In this document: one piece after another, positions 16,968 through 25,463 of the stretch | Layout: every line of letters begins with the position of its first letter | How positions within the stretch are numbered: the stretch's first letter is position 1 | Source: Bacillota bacterium | GTDB taxonomy: Bacteria; Bacillota; Clostridia; Acetivibrionales; DSM-1351 | Assembly (NCBI GenBank): GCA_023397905.1 | Contig: JAEWSZ010000170.1 | Span: forward strand, 10,883-74,882 | Length of the DNA stretch: 64,000 nt | Direction of reading: 5' to 3' | The notes under the pieces: generated by a model | Told to the model about the DNA's origin: nothing | Seen by the model: only the letters and a program-made list of their open reading frames with translations | Database searches by the model: none | Translations under genes and position numbers: made by a program

Positions 16968-18005
16968 TTACCTGGTGATAGTTACCTTGTTCAGGCCTCT
17001 CGGACTGTCGGGATTGAGCCCTTTCAGCAGAGAAAGGTTGCAGGCGAACATCTGGGCAACCACTACATTAATGAGAGGCGAAACATAGTCGCTTATACCG
17101 GCGGGTATCTCAATACCGCTGTCCCCCATTTCCAACAGGCTTTTATTGTTTGAAACAATTAAAATATCAGCCTGGCTGTCCTTCAGCTTGTGGATCATCT
17201 CCAGTATATCCTTGGAAGAAGGCCCTTCCGGCGCATACACTATTACCGGCATATCCCTCTCCACCATGGCAAAGGGGCCGTGATGAAAATCCGAGGTTGC
17301 AAAGGCCTTTGCGCGCACATAAGTGGTTTCCTGTATTTTCAGGGCGGCTTCTAACGCAATGGAATAGTTTATTCCCCTGGCCAGCACAAAGCATTCCTTC
17401 ATAAATCTGTACTTTTGCACCGTTTCCTTTATGGTATCCGCCTGTCCGAACACGCTGTTCATGATCTCGGGAGTCTGTTTCAGCTCTTTTTGCAGCTCTT
17501 CATTTTTAGCCCATTTTGCTATGAAATTAATGAGCAGATATACGGTGGAAGTAAAGGTCTTTGTAGCGGCGACGCTGGTCTCCAGACCGGTGTCGCAGAA
17601 AAGATGATACTTAGATATTTCTGCCAGCGGAGAATCGACAAAGTTTGTCACGCTCATGGTCAACGCCCCCTGCTCCGCCGCGGACCTGACCACTTCAATG
17701 GCATCCGCCGCCTTACCGGACTGGGATATCCCGATGACAAAACAGTTCTTCATATCAATCTTCTTATTATACATTGTCAGTACGGAAGGCGCCGCCAGTG
17801 AAACCGGAATACCCACCAGAGTCTCAATTGCATATTTTGCATATACGGCCGCATGGTCCGAGGTACCTCTTGCCGCAATAATCACCGTGGATATGTCTCT
17901 GGTCTCCAGCTCTCCGATCAGTTTGTCAATAACACTTTTATTGGTCTCAACCGTTCTTTTTAAAACCTCCGGCTGCTCCATTATTTCCTGCCACATTTTA
18001 GTCAT
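16968..18005 (-). CDS. Double-SIS sugar-phosphate protein (GlmS C-half-like, NagB-II/AgaS type)
   Basis: This 345-residue protein has two SIS domains and no glutaminase domain. Visible motifs: ARGTSDHAA and GISQSGKAADAIEV in SIS 1, TSVAATKTFTSTVYLL, then ARGINYSIALEAALKIQET and FHHGPFAMV in SIS 2. Such proteins deaminate or isomerise amino-sugar 6-phosphates (for example glucosamine-6-phosphate to fructose-6-phosphate). Start at 18005 is chosen for GGAG six bases upstream; an open extension to 18065 has no ribosome site. Its promoter overlaps a 30-bp operator and a GntR regulator lies just beyond. Confidence 0.88.
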   Translation of the reverse strand: MTKMWQEIMEQPEVLKRTVETNKSVIDKLIGELETRDISTVIIAARGTSDHAAVYAKYAIETLVGIPVSLAAPSVLTMYNKKIDMKNCFVIGISQSGKAADAIEVVRSAAEQGALTMSVTNFVDSPLAEISKYHLFCDTGLETSVAATKTFTSTVYLLINFIAKWAKNEELQKELKQTPEIMNSVFGQADTIKETVQKYRFMKECFVLARGINYSIALEAALKIQETTYVRAKAFATSDFHHGPFAMVERDMPVIVYAPEGPSSKDILEMIHKLKDSQADILIVSNNKSLLEMGDSGIEIPAGISDYVSPLINVVVAQMFACNLSLLKGLNPDSPRGLNKVTITR

Positions 18006-18119
18006 ATTTATCTCCATTTCCAGCTCAGGCACCCCGGCGGCCACTCCCTGGAGTATCCGCAGCATCCGGCTTTTTTATTATTTTGGGTTTATATCAACAA
18101 TTTATACAACAGCGCACTA

Positions 18120-18149
18120 TATGTATAGTTGTATATACCACTATACATA
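18120..18149. promoter_or_regulatory. 30-bp near-perfect palindrome, GntR/NagR-type operator
   Basis: Arms TATGTATAG and CTATACATA enclose TTGTATATACCA; only one base pair of the whole 30-bp palindrome is broken. The core reads AGTGGTATATACAACT on the minus strand, close to the DasR/NagR box pattern with TGGTNTANACCA. It lies immediately behind the predicted -10 box and covers the start point. Confidence 0.8.
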
Positions 18150-18150
18150 C

Positions 18151-18179
18151 ATTATAATTCAGGTTTGCGGCAAAAGCAA
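18151..18179 (-). promoter_or_regulatory. Promoter of the SIS-PIG-L operon
   Basis: On the minus strand TTGCTT (18179-18174), 17 bp, TATAAT (18156-18151). The operator begins one base past the -10 box. Confidence 0.7.
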
Positions 18180-18251
18180 TGGGCACATGCAAAATTAATT
18201 TCTGCAAAAGTCAAAAACCGGCCGAGAATCGACTTATAAACCGGACGTGTA

Positions 18252-18980
18252 CTATTCGTGATTCATGTATATGCGTACGCTGTAGTTATACTTGTCCGCG
18301 CGGTATACATCCCTCTCATAAAAAAGCTTTTCCCCTTCTTTTGTGTAGCTTATGCCTGAAATTTTCAGCGCAGGGATCCCGGCCGAGAGCATTAAAAGCC
18401 GGCGGCACTCGCTGTCCGCCTTTATTGCCTCTATCTTATTGTCAATATAGCTGATATCAATGGAATAATTTGATTTCAGAAGATCATACAGGGATTTGGT
18501 CAGCTCCAGCCTGTCTATGCCCGGGCAAAGCCTTTCGGGAATATACACCTCTTCCACCGCAATTGGGTTTTCATCCGCCAGCCTCAATCTCTTTATCCTG
18601 AATATCTCCTGTCCTGGCTCCAGATCGAGCATTTCCCTGACGCCAAAGCATTCCGACTCTCTGGAAAGCTCCAGGATCCTGGTGGTGGGAACCATTCCCA
18701 GCCTTTTGACCGTTTCAGAAAAACTCATTATATTTCTCTGTTCAAATTTGATTTTATTTACAAAGGTACCCTTCCCCTTTTCCCTCACAAGATACTGCTC
18801 GGAAGCGAGCTGATTGATAGCCTGCCTGGCCGTCATCCGGCTTATGCCCAGATTTTCCGACAGCTCCCTTTCCGAGGGGATAATGCTGCCCTCAGGATAT
18901 TCTCCGGACTTGATTTTTTCCAGTATTATATTTTTTAATTGATAGTAAACGGGAACAGGGCTCTTTTTGTCAATAAACAT
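18252..18980 (-). CDS. GntR/HutC family regulator with UTRA domain
   Basis: This 242-residue regulator has an N-terminal winged helix: PVYYQLKNIILEKIKSGEY, PSERELSENLGISRMTARQA and KGKGTFV within the first 75 residues. The rest is a UTRA ligand domain (FRIKRLRLADENPIAVEE, ending VRIYMNHE), as in NagR/DasR, which sense amino-sugar phosphates. AGGAGG lies five bases before the ATG at 18980; the frame stays open to 19049 without a ribosome site. The neighbouring SIS and PIG-L genes and the 30-bp palindrome suggest it represses that operon and responds to an amino-sugar 6-phosphate. Confidence 0.9.
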   Translation of the reverse strand: MFIDKKSPVPVYYQLKNIILEKIKSGEYPEGSIIPSERELSENLGISRMTARQAINQLASEQYLVREKGKGTFVNKIKFEQRNIMSFSETVKRLGMVPTTRILELSRESECFGVREMLDLEPGQEIFRIKRLRLADENPIAVEEVYIPERLCPGIDRLELTKSLYDLLKSNYSIDISYIDNKIEAIKADSECRRLLMLSAGIPALKISGISYTKEGEKLFYERDVYRADKYNYSVRIYMNHE

Positions 18981-19392
18981 GGGCGCCTCCTTCAAATTTG
19001 CCATGTGCCCGGTATGGGCCATTCTTCCGCCTGCAAAGACGGAAGTCATTTGTTGCTGCTATGGCTTTGTAAACATTATAAACCTATAATCCACATTATT
19101 AAATAATAATTTTACAACAAAAAATCCTTATGTTAATCCAACACAAGGACAATAATTTTCAGGAGGAATATATTTTAAGACCAGCCGGCGGATTAAATCC
19201 ACCGGCCAGAATGGATTGATTTCACAATACAAATTTTATATTATTTCAATTTATATGTATATGTGAAAAATTATAAAAATTATCCGCCTGTATCAATATA
19301 TTCTTGTATACTTTTTAAACTCACAAAAGCAATCATGCTGAAACCCCGTCCACAGGCGGATTCTGCTTTTGAGCCTGCGGCAGACGGCCTTA
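18981..19392. other. 412-bp gap upstream of the GntR gene
   Basis: No gene. It contains a GC-rich hairpin near 19187-19206 (GCCGGCGGATT with AATCCACCGGC) and a 10-bp inverted pair ATCCGCCTGT/ACAGGCGGAT at 19282-19291 and 19352-19361, the latter probably the end structure for the VCBS gene. The GntR promoter must lie near 19050-19150 but no clear boxes stand out. Confidence 0.5.
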
Positions 19393-20130
19393 TTACGATT
19401 CCGGTGAATCCCCGAAAACCGCCACATATTGGTCCATGAGATAAAAATTTGTGCCGTTCCATTTCAGGACGCTCTGAACATAGCCCAGCCTGTCGGCGTG
19501 GTACAGTCCGGAAATCCCTTGATAACCCAGAAGTTCATAGATGCCGTTTCCGTCGTAGTCAACGGGGTACAGCCCGCTCAAAGGATCCACCCAGCCTTCC
19601 ACAGGCTTTTTAAGTATCCCCTCAGGAGTGTAGATTTCATCTAAATACTCCTTGCCTTTGTGAGAAATATCAATAATATATGTAACGCCGTTTCCCTGAT
19701 TTGTGACCGCCACCTTATAATTGTCCAGATACTCTACCTTATAGCTGTACCTGTTGTTGTATTCTTCATAGTCAAATATCATTTTCAGCCGGTTGTTCAC
19801 ATCGGTGAATATGTAATAAAACATTATCCCCCCGCTCCCGCCCGAAGCTATACTGATCAAAATGTCCTGTATCCCGTCTCCTGTGAAATCCCCTAAGAAT
19901 ATAGAGGGAGAGTACCCGGCATCGGACCTGAGCTTTGCCCTCTGCCTTATACCCGTTCTGCCTTCTTTTATTACCAGCGCTATATCCTGTATAAAATTGC
20001 TGCCCGGAGCGCTGATACCCGTCAGATAGACATAATCTCTTATATTGTCGCCATTTACATCCCCGTATGCACTGGCAACCACATTTTTCACATCAATACC
20101 GGACTGATCAAAACGGTTGGAGTAAAACAT
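19393..20130 (-). CDS. VCBS/FG-GAP repeat protein, no signal peptide
   Basis: This 245-residue protein has three calcium-loop motifs of VCBS/FG-GAP type: GDVNGDNIRDYVYL near residue 23, GDFTGDGIQDILI near 80, and DYDGNGIYELLGY near 190. Repeats of this kind form a beta-propeller-like fold. There is no signal peptide or membrane segment, so it may be cytosolic or spore-associated; the role is unknown. GAGGAGG lies seven bases before the ATG at 20130. Confidence 0.82.
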   Translation of the reverse strand: MFYSNRFDQSGIDVKNVVASAYGDVNGDNIRDYVYLTGISAPGSNFIQDIALVIKEGRTGIRQRAKLRSDAGYSPSIFLGDFTGDGIQDILISIASGGSGGIMFYYIFTDVNNRLKMIFDYEEYNNRYSYKVEYLDNYKVAVTNQGNGVTYIIDISHKGKEYLDEIYTPEGILKKPVEGWVDPLSGLYPVDYDGNGIYELLGYQGISGLYHADRLGYVQSVLKWNGTNFYLMDQYVAVFGDSPES

Positions 20131-20223
20131 TTTTAATCCTCCTCGCAATAAAACTTCCGCATGGCATAGCATTATTACTATATAATATGGAAATCCGCCG
20201 GAAATGGAGACAAAAAACGCTTT

Positions 20224-23200
20224 TTACTCTACTGATTTCAAGGACTCTATCATGCTGATCCTTTTGAGCTTAAAGTGCATAACTATATTCACCAGCGCCG
20301 AAAAAGCCACCGTCAGTGCGGCGGAAGCCACATAGCTGTACCAGTATATTTCCCTGCCGAACATGATCATATCTATCTCGGTGGTCTCAAGGACAAATTT
20401 ATTCAGCACTATCCCTCCCAGCAGCCCTATTACAGTGTTCAGCAGCGTCAGAATGAGGTTTTCCCTGAATACATATTCCGAAACCTCCAGGTCATAAAAG
20501 CCGAGCACCTTAATACTGGCAATTTCCCTCACCCTTTCGGTGATGTTGATATTGGTCAGGTTATACAGTACCACAAAGGCCAGCGCTCCCGCCGAAATGA
20601 TCAGCACAAACACCACGCTGCCCAGGTTGCCCACCATATCCGAGAAGCTTTTCCTGTTGTCCCTTGTAAAGGACATCTGGAGCACCGCCTTGTTTTTAAC
20701 AAGCCCCGAGCTTATTTTGTCGTCGATCTGCTGGGAGGTCCCTTTTGTTTTCACCAATATGCAGTTGGAGGCATACTTTTCACCGAACTCTTTTTCATAC
20801 AGGGAAGGGCTCATGTAGACGTAGTGCAGGGTGTAGTTTTCATTTATTGCGGCTATCCTGACCGAAACGCTTTTAAAATCCCCGTCCCTGATGGTCAGCT
20901 CATCCCCCGCCTTCAGATCCAGTATCTCGGAGAGCTTTTCTCCGATCACCACGCCCTCGTCTGAGATCCCTATGGGTTTCTTGCCGTGCATTTCGTGAAG
21001 TGAAATAAATTTCCCGATATTATCCGGACTCTCGGGAACCATCAGGTTTATTTTCTGCCAATCGCCCTCATAGCCCGCTTCATAATTTTTGAACCGGACA
21101 TTGAGCATATCGTCGATATCTTCATCTGATCCAAGAGCTTTGTAGACATCATTTTTATCCTGTGCTTTTGAGTTTTCGTCAATTATTATTATGGAGTTGA
21201 ACCTGAAAACCTCCCCGTACTGCTTGGGAACTATGCTGGATATGGCGTCTCTGAGCCCAAAACCGGCCAGCATCAGGGAAGTACAGCCTGCGACTCCCAG
21301 CAGTGTCATGACCATCCTTTTTTTATACCTGAACAGATTTCTGACCGTGACCTTGCTGAAAAATTTCAGCCTCGACCATATGAAGGGGATCCTCTCAAGC
21401 AAAACCCTCTTTCCCATTTTCGGGGACTTTGGCCTCATCAATGCGGCGGGATTCTCCAGCAGCTCCTTATAGCAGGCGAGATATACCGCAAGCGATGTGC
21501 AGGCAAGGGCCCCAAGGGTTATCAGGGAAATATAGTCCGCTCTGAAGGGCATTATTGTGGGAGGCAGCCTGTAGAGCATCCTGTAAGCATTTATAATAAC
21601 GAAGGGGAATAGCTTAAGTCCCACCGCAAGGCCCAGGGCGCTCCCGGCAACACTGGCAATGGCCGCATAAACAAGGTATTTTGACGCAATGGCAAAATTA
21701 CCGTAGCCCAAAGCCTTCAAGGTTCCTATCTGCGTTCTCTGCTCCTCCACCATCCTGGTCATAGTGGTCAGGCACACAAATGCCGCCACAATGAAGAAAA
21801 ATACCGGGAATATGGTTGAAATGGCGTCTATTCTCTTTGCGTCATCCGCGTAGGACGAATAACCGGGATTGCTGTTCCTGTCGTTTACATACCATTTTGG
21901 CTTTGCTATTTCGCTTATTTTTTGCTCCGAATCGGAAATTTCCTTCCGGGCGTCTTCCAGCTGACTGTCGGATTCCGCTTTCTGTTTTTCGTACTCCTCC
22001 CGTCCGGCCTTCAGGTCCTTTTCCGCCCGGTCAAGCTTTTGCCCGGCCGCCGCCAGCTGGTCCCTTCCCTGTGCTTCCGACTTATCCAGAACCACTTTCT
22101 GGGCAGCCAGTTCCCCGGCTCCGGCATCGAGCTGTGCTCTTGTCATATTCAAAGCCATTTCGGCGGCAGCTGCCTGCTCTGGCGGCATACCGGCCTTGTT
22201 CTGATTAAAAAGCAGCAGTTGTGCGGCGTATTCCTTTTCACCGCTTTCCAGCCGGGCCTGCTCCTGGGCTATTCTCTTGCTCCCGTCGGAGATTTTTTGC
22301 CTGTATGAGGCCTCCTGGCTTTCCAGCGTCCGCCTTCCGTCAACCAGCTCAGCCTCGCCCTTTTCCAGCTTGTCAAGAGCTTTTGCCAGCTCCTCCTTCT
22401 GCTTTTTCTCCCCTTCGGCAAGCTTCTCTTTAGCGTCATTCAGCTTTGCTTCGGCTTCATTGTATACCTCTTCATACCGCTTTTCCTCTCTTGCGGCGGC
22501 AATATCTTCAAATTGATCCTTCCCAGATTCAACGGAATTTTTGTAGCTGTCGGCAAATGCGGAAATCCCTTCTGTGCTTTTAAGCGTCAGAAATACGTCT
22601 GTAAAAACCTCCATATTGAAATCCTCATCCGGAATCATCACATAACCTGAGACAGTTCCGTTTCCGAGACTTGAGGTCCCTTTTTCAAATGTGAGGTAAT
22701 AGGGCGTCTCCACATATCCCACCACCGTATAGGTATCTTTTTTCAGGTAATCGGATATGTCTTTGTCTTCCTTGCCCGTGTTCAGCCTGATGGTATCCCC
22801 CAGCTTGAGGTCTACACCTCCGATTTTATCCATTTTCTCCACAACGCACTCTCCGGATTTTTCGGGCAGCCTTCCGCCGGTGAGCCTCACACGGTTTATA
22901 TATCCATTGCCGGGATTTTTCAGCTCATCAAGAGAAATGGAATGTACCTTGGCGACTTTGTCTTCATTGTCGGTCTTGATTATGGCATCCATGGAATAGG
23001 CCGGAAGTATGCCCCTGATCCCGCTGTTTGCCTTTATGGCATTGAGGTCGCCCTCATTAAAGCCATATGTGGAAATCAGATGTATGTCCATCAGGCTGTA
23101 GTCTTCAAAATATGTATCTGCAGTCAGCTTCATATCCGGGCTGGTCACCTTGACTCCCGCAAAAAAGCCTGTTCCCAGCGCAATTATGGCAAATATGGCC

Positions 23201-23262
23201 AGAAATCTGCTCTTATTGTTCCACAGCTCTCTGAATGTGTCTTTAAGATGCGCGTTTCTCAT
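20224..23262 (-). CDS. FtsX-type ABC transporter permease with long coiled-coil domain
   Basis: This 1012-residue protein has a first membrane helix at about residues 20-38, an extracellular domain, a charged Lys/Glu/Ala/Gln-rich coiled coil at about 260-450, then FtsX helices starting near 480 (TIFPVFFFIVAAFVCLTTMTRM), and a second FtsX block in the last 120 residues (LGSVVFVLIISAGALAFVVL). This is the MacB/LolC-like layout used for mechanotransmission or peptide export rather than import. The stop of the ATPase gene overlaps its ribosome site, so the two are translationally coupled. Confidence 0.9.
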   Translation of the reverse strand: MRNAHLKDTFRELWNNKSRFLAIFAIIALGTGFFAGVKVTSPDMKLTADTYFEDYSLMDIHLISTYGFNEGDLNAIKANSGIRGILPAYSMDAIIKTDNEDKVAKVHSISLDELKNPGNGYINRVRLTGGRLPEKSGECVVEKMDKIGGVDLKLGDTIRLNTGKEDKDISDYLKKDTYTVVGYVETPYYLTFEKGTSSLGNGTVSGYVMIPDEDFNMEVFTDVFLTLKSTEGISAFADSYKNSVESGKDQFEDIAAAREEKRYEEVYNEAEAKLNDAKEKLAEGEKKQKEELAKALDKLEKGEAELVDGRRTLESQEASYRQKISDGSKRIAQEQARLESGEKEYAAQLLLFNQNKAGMPPEQAAAAEMALNMTRAQLDAGAGELAAQKVVLDKSEAQGRDQLAAAGQKLDRAEKDLKAGREEYEKQKAESDSQLEDARKEISDSEQKISEIAKPKWYVNDRNSNPGYSSYADDAKRIDAISTIFPVFFFIVAAFVCLTTMTRMVEEQRTQIGTLKALGYGNFAIASKYLVYAAIASVAGSALGLAVGLKLFPFVIINAYRMLYRLPPTIMPFRADYISLITLGALACTSLAVYLACYKELLENPAALMRPKSPKMGKRVLLERIPFIWSRLKFFSKVTVRNLFRYKKRMVMTLLGVAGCTSLMLAGFGLRDAISSIVPKQYGEVFRFNSIIIIDENSKAQDKNDVYKALGSDEDIDDMLNVRFKNYEAGYEGDWQKINLMVPESPDNIGKFISLHEMHGKKPIGISDEGVVIGEKLSEILDLKAGDELTIRDGDFKSVSVRIAAINENYTLHYVYMSPSLYEKEFGEKYASNCILVKTKGTSQQIDDKISSGLVKNKAVLQMSFTRDNRKSFSDMVGNLGSVVFVLIISAGALAFVVLYNLTNINITERVREIASIKVLGFYDLEVSEYVFRENLILTLLNTVIGLLGGIVLNKFVLETTEIDMIMFGREIYWYSYVASAALTVAFSALVNIVMHFKLKRISMIESLKSVE

Positions 23263-23269
23263 AACAGCC

Positions 23270-23971
23270 TCACCATTCTATACTTTCCACATCAATAGGA
23301 TTATCGTTCAACATCATGCTTTCCACCCTGCTGTTTTTTATTCTTATGATCCTGTCAGCCATAGGCGCAATAGCCATATTATGGGTTATTACTATCACTG
23401 TCATTCCATTTATCCTGCAGGTGTCCTGGAGCAGCTTCAATATGCTCTTTCCCGTGTTGTAATCAAGGGCTCCGGTGGGCTCGTCGCAGAGCAGCAGCTT
23501 GGGCCTTTTGGCAAGAGCTCTGGCTATGGCCACACGCTGCTGTTCGCCTCCCGAAAGCTGCGCCGGAAAATTGTCCAGCCGATCTCCCAATCCCACCTCT
23601 TTGAGTATCTCCACGGCATCAAGGGGATCTTTGCATATTTGTGAAGCCAGCTCCACATTTTCCCTGGCTGTGAGATTCTGGATCAGATTGTAAAATTGAA
23701 AAACAAAGCCGATATCGTATCTTCTGTATGAAATAAGCTGACGGTGATTGTATTGGCTTACCTTCTGGCCGTCCACCGTTATCTCGCCCTCATTGCAGGT
23801 GTCCATGCCTCCCAGGATATTCAGGACAGTTGTCTTCCCGGCTCCGCTGGGTCCGGCTATGACGACGAATTCACCCTTGTCTATTTCAAAATTGACTCCG
23901 TTGGCGGCGTTTATTGTCACCTCACCCATCCTGTATCTTTTGACTACGTCTTTAAATTCTACAAATCCCAT
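23270..23971 (-). CDS. ABC transporter ATPase of the FtsX/MacB type
   Basis: This 233-residue ATPase has Walker A GPSGAGKTT at residues 40-48, the Q loop in VFQFYNLIQNLTA, signature LSGGEQQRVAIARAL, and Walker B LLLCDEPTGALD. It closely fits the LolD/MacB class that pairs with FtsX permeases. The permease starts seven bases after its stop. A terminator upstream (24004-24032) isolates the pair from the previous gene, so they form a two-gene operon with a promoter close to 24000. Confidence 0.95.
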   Translation of the reverse strand: MGFVEFKDVVKRYRMGEVTINAANGVNFEIDKGEFVVIAGPSGAGKTTVLNILGGMDTCNEGEITVDGQKVSQYNHRQLISYRRYDIGFVFQFYNLIQNLTARENVELASQICKDPLDAVEILKEVGLGDRLDNFPAQLSGGEQQRVAIARALAKRPKLLLCDEPTGALDYNTGKSILKLLQDTCRINGMTVIVITHNMAIAPMADRIIRIKNSRVESMMLNDNPIDVESIEW

Positions 23972-24003
23972 ACTTATCTCCGTTTCTTACACGCTCTGCT
24001 AAA

Positions 24004-24032
24004 AAAAAGACAATCATTATGATTGTCTTTTT
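24004..24032 (-). terminator. Terminator of the 216-residue protein gene
   Basis: AAAAAGACAATCA and its exact complement flank TTA; on the minus strand the stem ends in a T-run. It separates the unknown gene from the ABC operon. Confidence 0.8.
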
Positions 24033-24098
24033 ATGTCCTTACTTACATTATATCCTTAACAGGTTATAAATTTAACAGATTTTCCGGATTTCCAGAAA

Positions 24099-24749
24099 TT
24101 ATTTTTCTTCCGGCTGGGCCTTGCTGTTTTTCCATTCCTCCATCTTTCTGTTGATCTCCTCACGGGTCTTGCCGCATATATCCGGCAGCTTTCCGCCAAA
24201 AGCCTTCTCTGCCTGTGCAAAACCTTCGTCAATGGCGGCCATGAGTTTATCGTACATTTCCGGATTGTCATTGGAGATGGCCTTTGCAAAAGCCACTATT
24301 CTGTCGCTGACAGCCTGCACTCCGCACTCTCCGTCCTCTGAAACGGCTTCGGCCGCTGCCGCTCTGGTCTCTTCATCGACTATCAGCTCTTCCTTGCCCG
24401 ACAAAACGCCCTCAAAGGACTTTCCCTGGCTTCTTAAAAGCTCTTCCACCAGCTTTCTGAGGTTTTCGGTAGCTTTATTGGCTTCATCCCAGAGCCTGTT
24501 TATTTCTTCAGCGTTCAACTTATCTGTTTTTTCTTCTGTATTTGCAGCTTCCTCTGCGGTGTCCGGCGCCTTTGAGGCAGGTTTTCCGTATGTGGACAGA
24601 TAACTGTCCTCAGATTTTCCCAGTTCCAGGATTACTCCGCTTTCCGGAGATTGCGTTCCTGCTTTTTGCGCCGCGCCTGCGCCGTCTTTTGTTTTTGAAA
24701 CGGCATATCTCTGTGCCGCCGCCTGATTGGCGTTAATTCCGTTTATCAT
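24099..24749 (-). CDS. Unrecognised 216-residue acidic protein
   Basis: I do not recognise the family. The first 60 residues are low-complexity (Ala/Asn/Gln/Gly), starting MINGINANQAAAQRYAV, a style seen in flagellar or secreted-substrate proteins. The rest is mainly helical and acidic, with NRLWDEANKATENLRKLVEE near residue 85 and AFAKAISNDNPEMYDKLMAA near 155. There is no signal peptide or membrane helix. GGAGGG lies seven bases before the ATG at 24749, and a good terminator follows, so the gene is real and monocistronic. Confidence 0.8.
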   Translation of the reverse strand: MINGINANQAAAQRYAVSKTKDGAGAAQKAGTQSPESGVILELGKSEDSYLSTYGKPASKAPDTAEEAANTEEKTDKLNAEEINRLWDEANKATENLRKLVEELLRSQGKSFEGVLSGKEELIVDEETRAAAAEAVSEDGECGVQAVSDRIVAFAKAISNDNPEMYDKLMAAIDEGFAQAEKAFGGKLPDICGKTREEINRKMEEWKNSKAQPEEK

Positions 24750-25033
24750 ATTCAATCCCTCCATAGATTACCATTGCCCGTCGGGCAACTTCAACATATC
24801 CTTATGTATAAATTGTCGGCTGAAAATACCTTTTACTTGATAAGTTTTATTCTCAGTCCCCGGACAGTCCCTGTAAATATGCTTCAAATTTGTACAGGCA
24901 GAGGCTGAATAAAGATTCATTGCGGAGGGTATAAATAATAATGCCACTTTCGTACTAAATTACATTCTCTTCCTATATGCCCAAGTTTACATGAGAAGAA
25001 AGTGAGACCAATTATTAATCGTCAGGTGAGTTT

Positions 25034-25276
25034 ATGATAATTCAGTGTGAAAGAAAGGAATTTATTCAACAGAACGACAGAATAGCCATAACCAGGGATG
25101 ATAAGCTTATAGGTTACGGCAGGGTCATAACTGTTTTGGATGAGCATGTGCTTGTCGATATTGATGAGAAAGCCAGCAAATCACTTTTTGAAATTTTCAG
25201 TGAAAACATACCTTGTGATTTTACATTTGTCAATGAAAGATATTGTCCTGAAAGCGGAGAATTTAAGAAAGAATAG
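25034..25276 (+). CDS. Small 80-residue protein of unknown function
   Basis: I do not recognise it. The sequence (DRIAITRDDKLIGYGRVITV, then VLVDIDEKASKSLFEIFS) looks like a small beta-barrel followed by a helix. AGGTGAG lies four bases before the ATG and a strong terminator follows within 15 bp of the stop, so it is very likely expressed on its own. It precedes the htrA gene. Confidence 0.65.
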   Translation: MIIQCERKEFIQQNDRIAITRDDKLIGYGRVITVLDEHVLVDIDEKASKSLFEIFSENIPCDFTFVNERYCPESGEFKKE

Positions 25277-25288
25277 CACCGTTGAGCG

Positions 25289-25322
25289 GGTGAAACATAT
25301 TTAAAGTGTTTCACCTTTTTTC
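25289..25322 (+). terminator. Terminator after the 80-residue protein
   Basis: GGTGAAACA and TGTTTCACC around a nine-base loop, followed by seven T residues. Confidence 0.88.
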
Positions 25323-25463
25323 ATTTGGAGGCTTTTATTAACAATTTGTTCTAAAAATTATAACAATTTATTAATTATTTCTTCGAAAAAAATACATAAT
25401 TTATGTTTATTATATAAGCATAGGATAAATTAAATCCAATTTTAAATGAACGGAGGAGATAAT

